64,000 nucleotides of DNA, from contig MEHQ01002284.1 in NCBI GenBank assembly GCA_008828725.1, positions 113,111-177,110 on the forward strand, read 5' to 3'. The notes below the pieces were generated by a model, which was not told the DNA's origin, did not search any database, and saw only the letters and a program-made list of their open reading frames with translations. The position numbers and the translations under genes were made by a program. Position 1 is the first letter of the stretch, and every line of letters starts with the position of its first letter. The DNA is from Saccharina japonica (lineage: Eukaryota > Sar > Phaeophyceae > Laminariales > Laminariaceae). This document shows, piece by piece, positions 1 to 11,672 of this stretch.

Positions 1-1830
1 CACAGACGACCACCATTGGCGGAGTGGACGTTCTTGACCGCCTCGAGCTTAACACCTGGAAAGAGCCGGGAAACCTCCAGGCGGGCCGCATGGCCAGCCT
101 TGGTCGCCCTCCAGATGCTGCTCTCGACAGGAGCGTTGTGTTTCGGGGTCCCCGGCGCCGTATTCTCACGGCGAATGCCTCGACCGTCGCAAATGCGCAC
201 GTACGCGCCACTGGTAAATTCACCATCTGCGCGGAATGCGCAGGGCTGTCCCATGTCGGCGATGTACCGCTGCACCATCAGCGGCAAGTCATACTTCCTC
301 TTCAGGCCGTACGGTCGCGTATGCCTCGACGCGCTGTCGGTAAACATGATTAAATGTTCCGACCCACCAATGGAAGCTTCGTACGGTCCGGCGAGGTCGA
401 TGTGCACCAATTCCCCAGGAAACTTTGCCCGAGAGGACGTCGACCTCGGCACCGCTGCTCTGATCCCCTTCGCCATCGAACACCCCGCGCAGGGGACGAG
501 CTGACCCGTGAGGCGGATTCCATGTTGCCGTGCCGTTGCCCTCAAAATAGATTCGTTGGCGTGAGCGTGGGAAACGTGGAAGGTGTTAATATCAACCTCA
601 GACACAGGACGCTTACCATAAAGAAAATCCGTTTCCCGGGGCCAGTACTGCAGCGGCCATCTCGTTTTGACAACAGGATCGGGGGGACCGAGGGGGGGAT
701 CGGTGCCGTAGGATCTATACACTGTCCTACAGTGGGCTGGGGGGAAATCACCCTGGTAATAAAACTGTCGTGTAATTTTCCTGTGCGCGGGGCGGGAGAA
801 AATCCTCCTCCGAATTCCATTCGTTTCTACAGGGCCGAAACGGGGGTGGGGGGGAGGGGAGGGGGTACGGCAGAACTGCAGCCAGCTTTACTGGGTGGGA
901 GGGCGAAAGCCTGGTGGCACGCAAAAATGATCCTGTGTCCCCAGGGGGAGTAATCGTTCCTCGAAAGGTGAATCCAGCGAGTCTAGGGTAACAGGATGTT
1001 TTACCTGTACCGCATGCAATGAGAACAAGTTAACCGCGAGCCCGTCCACTACGTATACCCGTGGCAAATGTACGCCTACATCTGTGTTGCCGTGCAGGTT
1101 TAAGTTTAGGCTCCCTACACAAAGTACCTTCATGGCTCTGCCATCGCCAATCATTACCCATTTTTACCCTTAGAGGGCGCCTCCTATTAAAACATCATTT
1201 CAGAGTCTCCGGTCATGTGGTCACTCGCACCGCTGTCACACATCCATACGCTACGATCAGAAATCGCTACTGCTGACTGGCCAACAAAAGCATGTTCAAA
1301 CTCGCCTTGAGGCACAAAATGTGCCGTACACATGCGCAGAGCCGTTCCACCAGAGGAGGCGGGATCCGGGGGGGTAGAGGTAAGGGTGGCAGAAGTGGAC
1401 GAAGGAGCGGCTGGAAGGCGGGCATCTTGGGAATAATGTTGTTGCTGATGTCGCGACGGGGGCGGGTACGGATACTGTTGGAGATCCGGCGACTCCCAGT
1501 AGTCACTGTAAGTAGCTGGGTCGCCATATGTAGCCGGGTCGAACGTCGGTAGTTGTAGCTGTTCGAGCTGTTCGAGCCGCTCCAGCAGTGCATTGCTCTC
1601 ATCCTCGACACTACGGAAACCGACGTAATGGGAGTTGGCTCGGCCAAATCCATGACCATTCAGCCTGTTGGCGTACGTTGGTGGATAGCCACCGGGCGGG
1701 GGGGGGTACTGAGGCTTGGCACCACCCCCCCCCTTCGGAGGTCACCACCGCGCCCTCGGCCTTGCCATCCGAAATTTCCCGTAATCGATGCTCTGGGGCG
1801 TGATAGGTCTTACGCAGTCAGGCGAGGTAA
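1..1830 (-). pseudogene. Ty1/copia-like retrotransposon remnant: gag C-terminus, protease, integrase (truncated at window edge)
   Basis: Read on the minus strand, an open frame runs through a proline- and glutamine-rich Gag tail (about 1660-1280) into an aspartic protease active site, DSGAS, at 1223-1237 preceded by a Trp-Met-Cys, as in copia proteases. A second frame at 1154-890 holds the IGDG motif and the 'YVVDGLAVNLFS' segment that normally follows. A third frame from about 840 to 1 carries the pre-integrase His residues and CAGC zinc-binding cysteines (about 500-560), then the integrase core: HIDLAGP (near 390-410), a RADGEF segment (near 212-235) and NAPVESS (near 124), so all three catalytic acidic residues (D, D, E) are visible. 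The frames do not join: there are breaks in the C-run near 1690-1735, just after the protease, and near 890-960. Reverse transcriptase and RNase H lie beyond base 1 and no LTR is visible on the upstream side, so this is a dead, truncated copy. Confidence 0.88.
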
Positions 1831-3387
1831 ACGTCAGTTATGATGAAGGTTGGAAGGACTCTCGTGTTGTATTATCTCGAGGAGGAGAAGAAGAAGAAGG
1901 AGAAGAAGTGTTCTCCTGGGACGTCGGGCGTCGGTCACAATGACAGTGGCAATTTTTTAATAGCGGCGCCTTTCGTAAAAAAAATTAAAAAAAGGAAAAA
2001 AACTCGATTTATTTTCCCGGCGTTTTTGACGCGGGTGGCTGTAGCTTCAAAGATTTTCGCGTTTTTTCCCCCTTGAGGTGCCCTCAGCAACGCCGCCACC
2101 ACGAGCGCTATAGTCGGATGCCCAGCGAGTTAGTAACCGCAGGCAAAAGAAAACATGGAGAGCTATCCATAATATAGTTCAACTCCGCTCAACTCATCGG
2201 GGCTAATGAGATATCAAGCAAAGGGCGCAAGGACTCTTCTCCGTCGCTGCTGAAAGCAACACAATACGTGCATCGTACAAAAACTATATTAATTTATCGA
2301 TCTGGCAGTGTCCGCAGTGTCCCCGATGCCGAGCTATGAAGTCATAGAGCAAGTGTATATATTCCCTTTGATTCCCAGGTGCCTATTTTCTTCGTGTCAT
2401 TCGACGCTCGTTCGGTCGCGGGGAGAGCGTTCTCACGACCGCAGCAGCAGCAACAGCAACAGCAGCAAGCAGCACTAGCAGCCTCAAGCTCGTTAGGTTG
2501 AAGGATGTTGTCGTCGTCGTGTGTGTTGGCCTAGTCTGTTTTGCTTGTACTTGTGCTCATTTTTACGTACGAGTAGTCGTATGATACCTCGAGTACTTGC
2601 CACACACCGTTCACGGGGGCACGCTTTTTAACTCTGGTGGTGTAATTGGCAAGCTCTTGTCATACTCGTCAGAGGCTGGCCCCATTTGGAGCTGCTTCGT
2701 GCACACTGCTACGGGCTGCGGGCGGGGCGGGCCTCGAGCAAAAAACGACAAGGACCGACGAACCCCTCATGATACCCCCTGTTCCCTTTTGGTTGGGTAT
2801 CCAGTCGTATGAAAACCTACTTTAATCAAATGAAACCACTGCGACACGAAATCGACGGCGAGTAAAAAAATGAGACACATTTCCGACGGGCGGGAGCCGA
2901 CAATACATGAATAAAAAACTACCTCTCCCAGTTACATGTACCAAACATCCCCCGGAATAAACACGCCTTCTACCATATACGTATTCCACGTATTCCGCCG
3001 CACATGGCTGTGCGATACCACCCGGATCCGATCCCATTTGGCACCCTGCTCCCACCCACAAGGTGCAGAAATATAATCAGCCCTCCGCAGGAGCCGCCGG
3101 AGGCCCACCTGGCACCTCGATCCCATTTGGAATCCATGAAGGCCATACATATATCTACAACCACTCCTGCTATACATAAATAAACCGTACGAGTATTGAA
3201 TGTACGTGCAAATTCGAATAGCCCAGCACGTACGTGCACGGAGATCGGAGATAGATACTTTATTCTTCTTTTTTGGTTAAAATTACCGACGAACAATTTT
3301 GATTCTCGGCTGGCGCAAACACGAATTTATACCCCCTCAAGCCCCTGGCCCACACCACACCACACCGCACACCACATCCTCATCATC
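1831..3387. other. Intergenic, no gene recognised
   Basis: AT-rich and purine-rich stretches (GA-rich run near 1875-1912, A/T runs 1975-2010), an impure CAG/CAA run at about 2443-2485 and two related short direct segments near 3020-3140 (each containing ATCCCATTTGG). A TATA-like TTTATA at about 3325 and a CA-rich leader (3349-3380) lie just upstream of the next gene and may be its promoter and 5' leader; this is a weak inference. Confidence 0.4.
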
Positions 3388-3909
3388 ATGCCTATCAACA
3401 TCTCCCTTAGAGGCTTGGCACTGGGAGTAATGCTACTGACCACGGCTAATATGGTCGACGGAGACTGCTCGATTGCTGACTGTGCCGACGACGAAAAGTG
3501 TTTGGCTTGTGTGGATCCTGGACCAGAGACGAACACTTACAACGCGAACGGCGTGAGTGTGACCGAATGCTGGTCAAGCGTAATCCCCGACGATTCCTTC
3601 ATCGGTTCGCCTTGTCTTGGGAGACTTGGTTTAGCGTGTTGCGCCGACTTGATATACGGCGGGTGCCTAGAAAACGACCTATACATGGAATGGCAGCTGT
3701 GCAAGCTGGCCGAAGACGACGGTTGTACTTTGGACGTAATATCGTGCGACAGTGTTTACACCAACATGGACGAGGTGGCCAGCGGCACAGCCAGCGACAG
3801 CGGAACAAGCAGCGGCACAAGCAGCGGAGCTACCATCCGCGTTGGGGACACGACTATTGCTGTCGCCTTTTCGTGTGCATTCATGATTTTTTTTAGTCTT
3901 CTACTGTAA
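3388..3909 (+). CDS. Small secreted Cys-rich protein, probably GPI-anchored
   Basis: The product is 173 residues if the ATG at 3388 is used; the frame is open further upstream, but this ATG starts a typical signal peptide (hydrophobic residues about 7-20, cleavage near VDG-DC at residue 25). The mature part contains 12 cysteines between residues about 27 and 125, an even number fitting six disulphides. It is followed by a Gly/Ser/Thr-rich stalk (about 135-155) and a C-terminal hydrophobic tail ending in LLL with no charged residues after it. Signal peptide, Cys-rich ectodomain, Ser/Thr stalk and C-terminal hydrophobic segment together suggest a cell-surface protein with a GPI signal or a single tail anchor. 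I recognise no family. The gene has no intron in this reading. A short secreted effector-like or cell-wall protein is possible. Confidence 0.62.
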   Translation: MPINISLRGLALGVMLLTTANMVDGDCSIADCADDEKCLACVDPGPETNTYNANGVSVTECWSSVIPDDSFIGSPCLGRLGLACCADLIYGGCLENDLYMEWQLCKLAEDDGCTLDVISCDSVYTNMDEVASGTASDSGTSSGTSSGATIRVGDTTIAVAFSCAFMIFFSLLL

Positions 3910-4143
3910 AATATACCAGGTAAAGGTTTTCGGCAAAAATATGGAGCCCCTAAGTACTTACTACGTAGAGCCACAAAGGTCCCAAGTGATGTGGTACCTT
4001 TGACCCGCTGCCGAGGGCTGCAGTTTTCCCTTTTAAATTTGGGGCAAGGAGAGAGCCCTCCGCGTTGGGTTAGCAGCCAGGAGGAGAGTAAGATCGAGGG
4101 AGGTTCGGGCGGGCAAACGAGGCCCGTCTCGACTTCAAGGAGG

Positions 4144-4225
4144 CTCGGGTTATAGTAACTGGTCCCACATATTTTGGGGACAAAATACTTGTAATTAGTG
4201 TGGGATGTTTTTTTCAGTTCCGAGT
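4144..4225 (-). repeat. Short TTAA-family interspersed repeat, copy 1
   Basis: Minus-orientation copy of an approximately 70-bp dispersed repeat with core CCAAGTAGTTTGTCCCCAAA (here diverged) between GAACTG-type ends. Other copies lie at 5397-5578, 28736-28815, 35203-35362 and 49371-49440. Confidence 0.6.
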
Positions 4226-5396
4226 TCTCCCGGTTCTCGGAAAGGTGATCAGATGTGATAACACTTCTGGTGTATCTTCCATGGGGACCTGTCCAACGAC
4301 CTTTCCACGAAGTTTCCCCAATACCTGTCTTTTCAGTAATATATATTTAAAACGCTCATTGGGGAGTTGTAGAGATATAACAGGGGATGGGTTTTATCGG
4401 TCCCCTATTATTCTTATTTTCAGGATGTCGTGCCCGCTGCCCCAAAGCAGTTGGCGGATCCCCTACTCGACGGTCTGGCTGGGTACATCTACTACTTCTC
4501 CTAATACGGTGGTCCTGCCGCACCAATCCACTTGATGGTCCGCCAGCCCGCGGCGGTCCCGCAAACCTAAATCAATTTGACGGTTCCCTTTTCACCTGGC
4601 GGTCCCTCTGCTTAAAAACACTCAGGCGGTCCCCTCGTCACCCGGCGGTCCTCGCACCGACTACTACAGCAGTACAGTACGTACGCAACAGCAGTTACGA
4701 AAGTCTTATTTTGGCTAGGGCTTGGGGCTGGATTTGCCAGTTTCCCCCCCGATTTGAGCACAACTGCTTGAATCTAATTTCTTATTTTGCGAACCGATGC
4801 AGAACAACACCAAATTATTTGTATCCAAATTATTACTCGACAAAGGAAGGAGTACTCGTACGTACAGACAGTGCGAGATGTTTTTCTTCGGAGGTTGCCC
4901 AAATAAATCATCATCACTTACCACACAGTAGACAGGCATCCATCCAGATGATGATGAAATTCAATAACAAGATGTTAAACGAAAGGCTTGAGGACTGCAG
5001 GCACCAACGCTCGTAATATTGCCCCCGCTTTCAACGACCCCATGACCGTACCACTGCCGCTACATATCTGTACTTCCCCACCCGGAACAGCCGTTTAAGC
5101 TACCGTACACGATTTAAGTTACGCGCATCAGACGTCAAGGTTCCCCCCTTGCTGAACCTCCCAACCGACTGTTCTGCCCGCCCCCTCCGACTGCTGCTGC
5201 AGCACCCTCCCTCTCCTCTTCTTCCTTGTTTGGCTGTGTAGCAAAACCCACGCACCCACCGCCGCGCTTGATTCCGTGCTGTATGTTTTGTGATACTTTG
5301 ATGATTTTTTGTTTTTTTACGTATCTTTTTTGGCAGCTATTATTGCTTCGACCATTAGGTTCAGAGAGATTTGTACAATGAATCGGCTTAGGGCCT

Positions 5397-5578
5397 AACC
5401 CATTCATAATTGGAAAACATACCCCACACTACTTCCAAGTAGTTTGTCCCCAAAAACGGGGGACCGGTTCTTAACCCTTTTAGGGCTGCAGTCCCGTTTT
5501 GGGGACAATCCACTCTAATTCTAAGTAATTTGTCCCCAAAGCGGGACTCCAGTACTATAAGGGTTAAGGGGTTAAGAA
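5397..5578. repeat. Short TTAA-family repeat, double copy
   Basis: Two copies of the same short repeat family next to each other, sharing TTTGTCCCCAAA and flanked by TTAACCC / GGGTTAAG sequences. The second copy partly reads as the inverse of the first around TTTTGGGGACAA (5497-5509), giving a compound foldback. Confidence 0.55.
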
Positions 5579-5811
5579 TAGAACGTAAAACGGGTTTATA
5601 GAGAATAACGAGGGATCATGAAAAACAAATAAATGGAGTATTGTTGTGGATAAAGCTTAGCGGGAAGTAGACATATATATAAGGAAGTTAGACTTTGCGC
5701 ATTGGTTTCCTTGGTTTCCGTGGTTTTCTGGTTTCGGGAATGTTATGAGTGATCAAAGTTGAAGCTCATGCTGTACATTGTCGGGTGGCAAATATGATTT
5801 TAAAAAAAAGG

Positions 5812-6315
5812 CTATTGTACTTGGGATAGGTATTCGATAATGTCTAACGATATACCAATTTAGTACTAATTGTACTTGGGATAGGTATTAAAAATTGCCT
5901 ATCGATACCTTTTATTTTTATTTTTTTTATTTTTTATCCTCCGGCGGATGGGAATAAATCGATACCATTACTTTGACCAATAGGTTAAGAAATATGTGTA
6001 CAATAAGCTGTATATTGTACGTCGGTTAGGTACTGGAAATTATCTGTCGGTATACCCATTTATTTAGCTAATATAGGTTCAGATTTTCTAACAATAGGGC
6101 ATGATTGTATTCGGGGTATTCGAGATAGGTACGAATTTAAGTTGTCTATCGATACCTAATGCTTCGACTATCTTGTTGAGCAATAGGTTTCGATCAACCC
6201 GATTGCGAACGCCTTTGATTAGGCAATAAATGGGCATTGGTCGATACCCTTCACGGCTATTTTATTGAGCAATAGGTTTCGATCAACCCGATTGCCAACG
6301 CCTTTGATTAGGCAA
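5812..6315. repeat. Array of degenerate palindromic units (ATAGGTA...TATCGATACC)
   Basis: At least four units in which GGGATAGGTA-like and CTATCGATACC-like sequences face each other over 10-20 bases, so each unit could fold into a hairpin. Two nearly identical 55-60 base direct copies beginning TTGAGCAATAGGTTTCGATC lie at about 6175-6230 and 6264-6320. A related unit stands at the far side of the adjacent element (about 8470-8540). Confidence 0.6.
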
Positions 6316-8470
6316 TAAAAAAAACAGATAATTCTTCGACTTCGGGATAAAGAATATGTGCGGGATCACATTCTGTCGAAATCAAGAAATAATTTGATTT
6401 TTAGTTCTCTCTGTGAAATTCAGACCAGCTTCAAATCGAACACCTCAACCCGACAACGCATTGCTGGTGACTACGAACGAATGCGCTTGGGAGCCTCTAG
6501 CCGGACGCGCGCGTGGTCGACGCTAGGCGTAAACACTCGGCATATATTTCTCACATCCTGGGGTGTTTCTATGCGCAGTTCGGAGGTCGACAGGCTTCTT
6601 CGGTTCTTCGCTGTGTGCTCCCAGAATACTGGTGCAACCAACCTCATACTCGTGTAATAGTACATAAAGATCCATACGCGTTGAGTTACCTACTCTGTGT
6701 TTGTTTGCTGATGCTTTGAGATACCTCACCCGGCGAGGTCGTGTGTGGGCCTATAGGTCTAGCCAAAGGGGGATACACGCGTGACCCACGCCAGGTGGAA
6801 GCATCTACTGTATCTCTCTGGCTGTGGTGGCGACCCTTCTGGGCACATAACCACACCTTATCTATCCCATCGCATCTCTGCTCTCGTCGATCTCCTTGTT
6901 GGTATCAACATATACGTAGCAGTATCCTGTCTCTATTCTACGAGTATCTCTGTGTTGTCTGTAGTATGCTGTGAGATACCAGGTACCTGGTAGTAGGTGG
7001 TACGCAGCAATAAATATACAGCTAGCCAAGGACTGCGCCTCGCACGCGCCTAGCACCTGGATGCAAGGACATGCCGTGGGCTGGAACTACCGTGTGGTGT
7101 TTGAAACAACACGAGCTGAATAGAGTAGTGGCACTACTGCTGTAGACACGCATGTACTCGTACAGCATTCAGGTCTGGCTGATGTTTCCTGCTCATCCAA
7201 ACTAGGTTTTTCACGTCCAAAGTCTTCAGGAGCAACAGGAGTAGACAGGGGCGCGGGTGGAGCTGCGTACCCGCGTTAATCCTTTACGTATGCGCTGCTA
7301 GCTCCTTTTATTTTGCCGAAAAGAAAGGAAGCCCTCATAGTCTAGGCTTCTACTTGCTATCAAGAAGCTATCATAAGACAACCTAATTCCGAAGCGCAGC
7401 GCTGTGGGTTGAAATGTAAATCGTGCTGTGGTTGCTGCCGATGTGTTTTATATTTACACAACTGACCAGAAGGCGAGCCGTCGAATAAATTTGAACTTGA
7501 AGAGAGTACGGGCGATGCAGATATGTTATACACCCAGAGCAGTGCAAAATTGCGGTTGGGAGTAAGATACAGATTTTTTAAAACCTAGACAAACTGTTCC
7601 ATTGTTGTGAAGAATTTCTCCAACCCTTTGTCGTGAATCTGGGGTGGAAGATAGTTTTAGCACACAGCGCTGTGCCTTCTTGTTTGCTTTTGCCTCCACG
7701 CGAGCCTAGCTCTAATTTCCAACACAGCATAGATACACCAGCTATCCCGTTTGGTTGTGGTGGGAGTACTAAAGCAGACATCCCGAGAGACGACGCGAGT
7801 TCATGCGCCGTAGAGCACGTGAATTTTCCTTCCGCGCCCGGCCTCCGCGCCCAGGAATAAAGTTTCAGGGTTATGATTTTATCCTTTTCTATACAACAAC
7901 AAACAGCACAGCAGCACACACAGCACAGCAGCACACACAGCACAGCAGCACACACAGCACGGCAAGACACTCGTCTAGACGTAGAGCCCTTTCTCTACAG
8001 CAGCAGCGGTAGCCATATTGACAGTGACGAGCGTAGGCTTGGAGGCAGGAGGATGACATATACGCTCACACTCGTGGCGCATCAAGGATTTTTATGATGC
8101 CTCACAACGAACAAAAAGGAAACATGCATGCAAAAACACATGATTTCGTACTCGTACGTACTCGTAGCGTGGTTCTCGAGAAAATATATGCAATTCTCTC
8201 ACATACCGACCCACAAAACTATTGTGCGACACCATAGATGCGACACACGCCTGCTCTAAGCGTCGGTACAACGCGCTTGACCCTACGGAGAGGCTCAACC
8301 GCGCTTCTGTTCGCCAGTCTCGTGACTGCCGATTTTAGATTTTGACTCCGTTATCGGGCTGTTTCAATTTCAATGTCAAAATTCAAAACCAAATTATTTC
8401 TTGATATCGTCAAAAAGTGATCCCGCACTTTTTCTTCATCCCGAAGTCGAAGAATTATCTGTTTAAATAG
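6316..8470. mobile_element. Candidate non-autonomous DNA transposon with ~85-bp terminal inverted repeats
   Basis: The sequence at about 6318-6403 (AAACAGATAATTCTTCGACT...) recurs as its reverse complement at about 8386-8468 with only a few mismatches, bracketing some 2 kb. No transposase, integrase or helicase reading frame is visible inside; the longest frames are about 100 codons and unremarkable. A target-site duplication could not be fixed because the outer sides are themselves hairpin repeats of one family, which may be part of the element. Superfamily is unknown. Confidence 0.5.
7905..7962 (+). repeat. 18-bp minisatellite, about three units
   Basis: Three tandem units of CAGCACAGCAGCACACAC with little divergence, inside the 6.3-8.5 kb inverted-repeat element. 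Confidence 0.85.
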
Positions 8471-8805
8471 ACATTGGTCGATACCCTTCCAAACATATTG
8501 CAATAGACGATAGGTATCCATCGATACCGTTGCAAATTAATATTTTCAAGTTCATTTCGTATATGGGGAGTTTGTGCAATTTTGAAAGAAGGCAAGCATG
8601 TTAGGAGGGGAGAGGGTTGTAATATAGTGATAAAGGCTTGGGGGGAAAAGTGTTTTGGAAAGCTCGAAACTTGCCTGGTGCCCGCAGCGAAAGCGGCACT
8701 GCCAGAAGCAAAAACACAACGTAGAGCCGCAAAAAAGGGAGATGCAGCGAACATAGGTTTGGGATTTTGGGTTTGATTGTTTTTTCCCACCGTCCCACCC
8801 TAATG

Positions 8806-9463
8806 CTCGGTCGGGTCGGGTCGGGTCGGGTCGGGTTTGGTCGGGTCGGGTCGGGTCGGGTCGGGTCGGGTCGGGTCGGGTCGGGTCGGGTCGGGTCGGG
8901 TCGGGTCGGGTCGGGTCGGGTCGGGTCGGGTCGGGTCGGGTCGGGTCGGGTCGGGTCGGGTCGGGTCGGGTCGGGTCGGGTCAGAAGAGTTTCCAACCTT
9001 ACGGGTCGGGTCGGGTCAGGTCAGGTCGAGTCGGGTCGGGTCGGGTCGGGTCGGGTCGGGTCGGGTCGGGTCGGGTCGGGTCGGGTCGGGTCGGGTCGGG
9101 TCGGGTCGGGTCGGGTCGGGTCGGGTCGGGTCGGGTCGGGTCGGGTCGGGTCGGGTCGGGTCGGGTCGGGTCGGGTCGGGTCGGGTCGGGTCGGGTCGGG
9201 TCGGGTCAGAAGAGTTTCCAACCTTACGGGTCGGGTCGGGTCGGGTCGGGTCGGGTCGGGTCGGGTCGGGTCGGGTCGGGTCCGGTCGGGTCGGGTCGGG
9301 TCGGGTCGGGTCGGGTCGGGTCGGGTCGGGTCGGGTCGGGTTGGGTCGAGTCGGGTTGGATCGGGTCAGGAGGGGTAAATACACAGAGGGGTCGGGTTGG
9401 GTCAGCTGACCCGGCCCGACGCGACCTAATCGCTGAGGTTTGACCCGAACCGCGAACAGCCCT
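8806..9463 (+). repeat. (GGGTC)n satellite ending in a hAT-like terminus
   Basis: About 8806-9390 is a near-perfect pentanucleotide array of TCGGG. It is interrupted twice (about 8980-9004 and 9205-9230) by the same 23-base spacer, AGAAGAGTTTCCAACCTTAC, giving a higher-order period near 225 bases. The array passes through TCAGCTGACCC and a degenerate tail and ends at 9456-9463 with CAGCCCTG, preceded by TTTGACCCGAACCGCGAA. This end and the spacer match the element at 43713-45153, so the array is probably a left-truncated, expanded relative of it. All long open frames here are repeat artefacts, not proteins. Confidence 0.9.
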
Positions 9464-11672
9464 GGAAGTATTTAACTTGTACGCAAGGGAACGGTACGTC
9501 TACTGTAACGAGCGATATGGTATACCATCCCGTATCGGTCGCAACCAAAATACCGGGAAATATCCACGTTGTATGATATGGACACCGGAACTGAAACAGA
9601 CTACAGGTACTGTAGTACGATGGTGTAGAAAAAAAACAAACATTTATATACAGAAAGGATAAAAACGAAAAAAAAAACACGACACTAACCAAACTTGCGC
9701 TCAAATGCGCAGGCCTGGCAGGACAAGGTTGCTGTTTGCTGGTACGATCGTTCCTATGAAACGCCGCGCTGATGGACTAACATAGAGCGACACAACTATT
9801 TATAGACAGAAGATCAGGTAAAGTTGGAGAGAACAGATACCAAAGGCTATGGTAACCCCCCCCACCCCCGTCTCGCTGGTGGGTGGGTGTCTGGGGTGGA
9901 TTGATGGTGGGTGCGTGGATTGGCTGATGCGTGTGACTGGATGGCCGTAGTACGCTTTACACTAGATGGATTTAGTCCGCCAGTGCTGCGTTGTACTACG
10001 TGTACTGTAGTAATGGCTTGTCGTAACGTAACGGCGGAGGCTGACGCCACAGGCATTTCGAAAAAGGGGTCCCCAGGTTTTTGGCGTCGTCAAAAAGGAG
10101 AAACTCGCATTCTCTGGCAGATGTAGTAGATTTGCGGGAGCCTATGCCCCTCCAATTCGCCACGGCGCCGTCAGCCCTCGAGTGTAAAACTAAACCACGT
10201 GGTGCGTGCCCTGCACGGGCTGCTGGGCTTGTTGTCAGCGTGTTATTATTATTCAATTTGAGGCAGGTTCGAGGACTCGCGGCGGGCCCCACGCGGGGAC
10301 GTGTTTTCGCTTACCTCCTGTTTGATTGAAAAAAACAGGGGTGTATCCTTTTTTGGCCGCTTCCCATTGAAAACGGCACGGGCATGCACTGACGTGTATG
10401 GTCCATTCATCGCGTGACAGACAAGAAATGGCCGGCGGGAGTCAAATATCCGAAACACGAAAAACCCCAGAGAAACACTCGGAATGCATAACGCAGCCAC
10501 GCCACCGCATAACCGTATCACGGAGTATCGTTGTACCACAGACACGGGCCGTATCGTATGACAATATCATCGTCCGACTCCGAAGCGCAGGCGATACCCG
10601 ACCGAGGAAACAATCACGAACGCAATCGATAATGCCTCGTCACACAATGTAAACCCCAAGTATGGGTAGACCAGTCAGAACCCCCGCAGTATCACGGACA
10701 GAACCCCTACTCGGTGTGATACACACGCTTCGCGGCGGGTGCGCAGCAGCAAGAAGGTATCGGTCCGCTTGAGGGTGAGTCTAGCCTTGCTCGCTAGAAA
10801 GACCCCCCCCCTCGCTATGGGCCATGCCAAAGCAAAGACCTTGCCGAGGCAGCGAGGGGAAAAAGGGAATCCTTTTGTTAGAGTTAATTAATTATTTTCG
10901 GAGTTCGGGCACACGATATACGACAGGTCCGGAACAGCTACAAACATCACAGATTGATAGGTAAAACACCACATCCAAAATTCCCATGATACATTGCCAG
11001 GGTAAAACGGCAATCCCGAATTAGGTCATAAACCGTTGCTAAGGGAACACGGCCATCCCAATACAAAATATTCCGAATGTCGATTCCAGCAAAACTCCCC
11101 GTAGTTTGTGCGAGACACAAACTACGTGAAGGGAAACATCCAACAAACGAGTGTATGTATGTTGACAAAATCTTCAAATCAGTAACACAGCAGATTTTTC
11201 TTATCGTTTCCCCTCCGTACGCAATGAGGGTTTTGCCGCGTGTTACTGCTGTGATAGCGTTCAGAACTCCTGCTCTGAGAGACGGAGGATGTTTCGCGTC
11301 TAATGCGTGATAATCAATTGTGCACCAGACGAAAGCCTACACTGTACCAATATGCAACCTGCAGCAGGGGTGACCGTCCCATCCCTTAGATATACCCGTT
11401 AGACTACTGTCAGCGCATGCAGTGGTTGGATTCATCGTGCATCGAGGAGCAAAGCCTTCGGGAGAATGTGCTTGAGCGCGCCGCCATCGGTTCTAACTGC
11501 ACGGGCGCAACGCAATAGGGAGAGGATACTTTCTGTTGTTTGTACTACAAAAATACAAATCCGATATTTGTCTTCGTGGCGGTGCTGCGTGTGTGTGGTC
11601 GACAAGCGCTTCGTCGCGGAAGCAAACATCATGGGAAACGCTTTGGTAGTCGACTCCGTCCAAGTGCCGGTC
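9464..11672. other. Intergenic, nothing recognised
   Basis: No convincing gene, RNA or mobile element. Open frames are short and lack coding character. Poly-C/G runs at about 9857-9870 and 10801-10810, and an 11-base inverted pair (GTAGTTTGTG and CACAAACTAC) at about 11100-11127, are the only structure noted. Confidence 0.35.

Larger units (their letters stand above)
3910..5811. other. Intergenic with two short TTAA-family repeats
   Basis: No convincing coding sequence. It contains two members of the short 'AATTCCAAGTAGTTTGTCCCC' repeat family (annotated separately at 4144-4225 and 5397-5578). The remainder shows G/C-rich imperfect direct segments ('GGCGGTCC') at about 4540-4650 and otherwise nothing recognisable. 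Confidence 0.4.

Noticed and set aside
7873-8097. CRISPR-like spaced repeats near 7905
   Set aside because: An 18-bp tandem minisatellite without spacers, in a eukaryotic genome.
8767-9409. Long open frames of Arg-Val-Gly-Ser repeats (plus) and Asp-Pro-Thr-Arg repeats (minus)
   Set aside because: They are translations of the (GGGTC)n array; a pentamer array is open in several frames and has no other coding sign.
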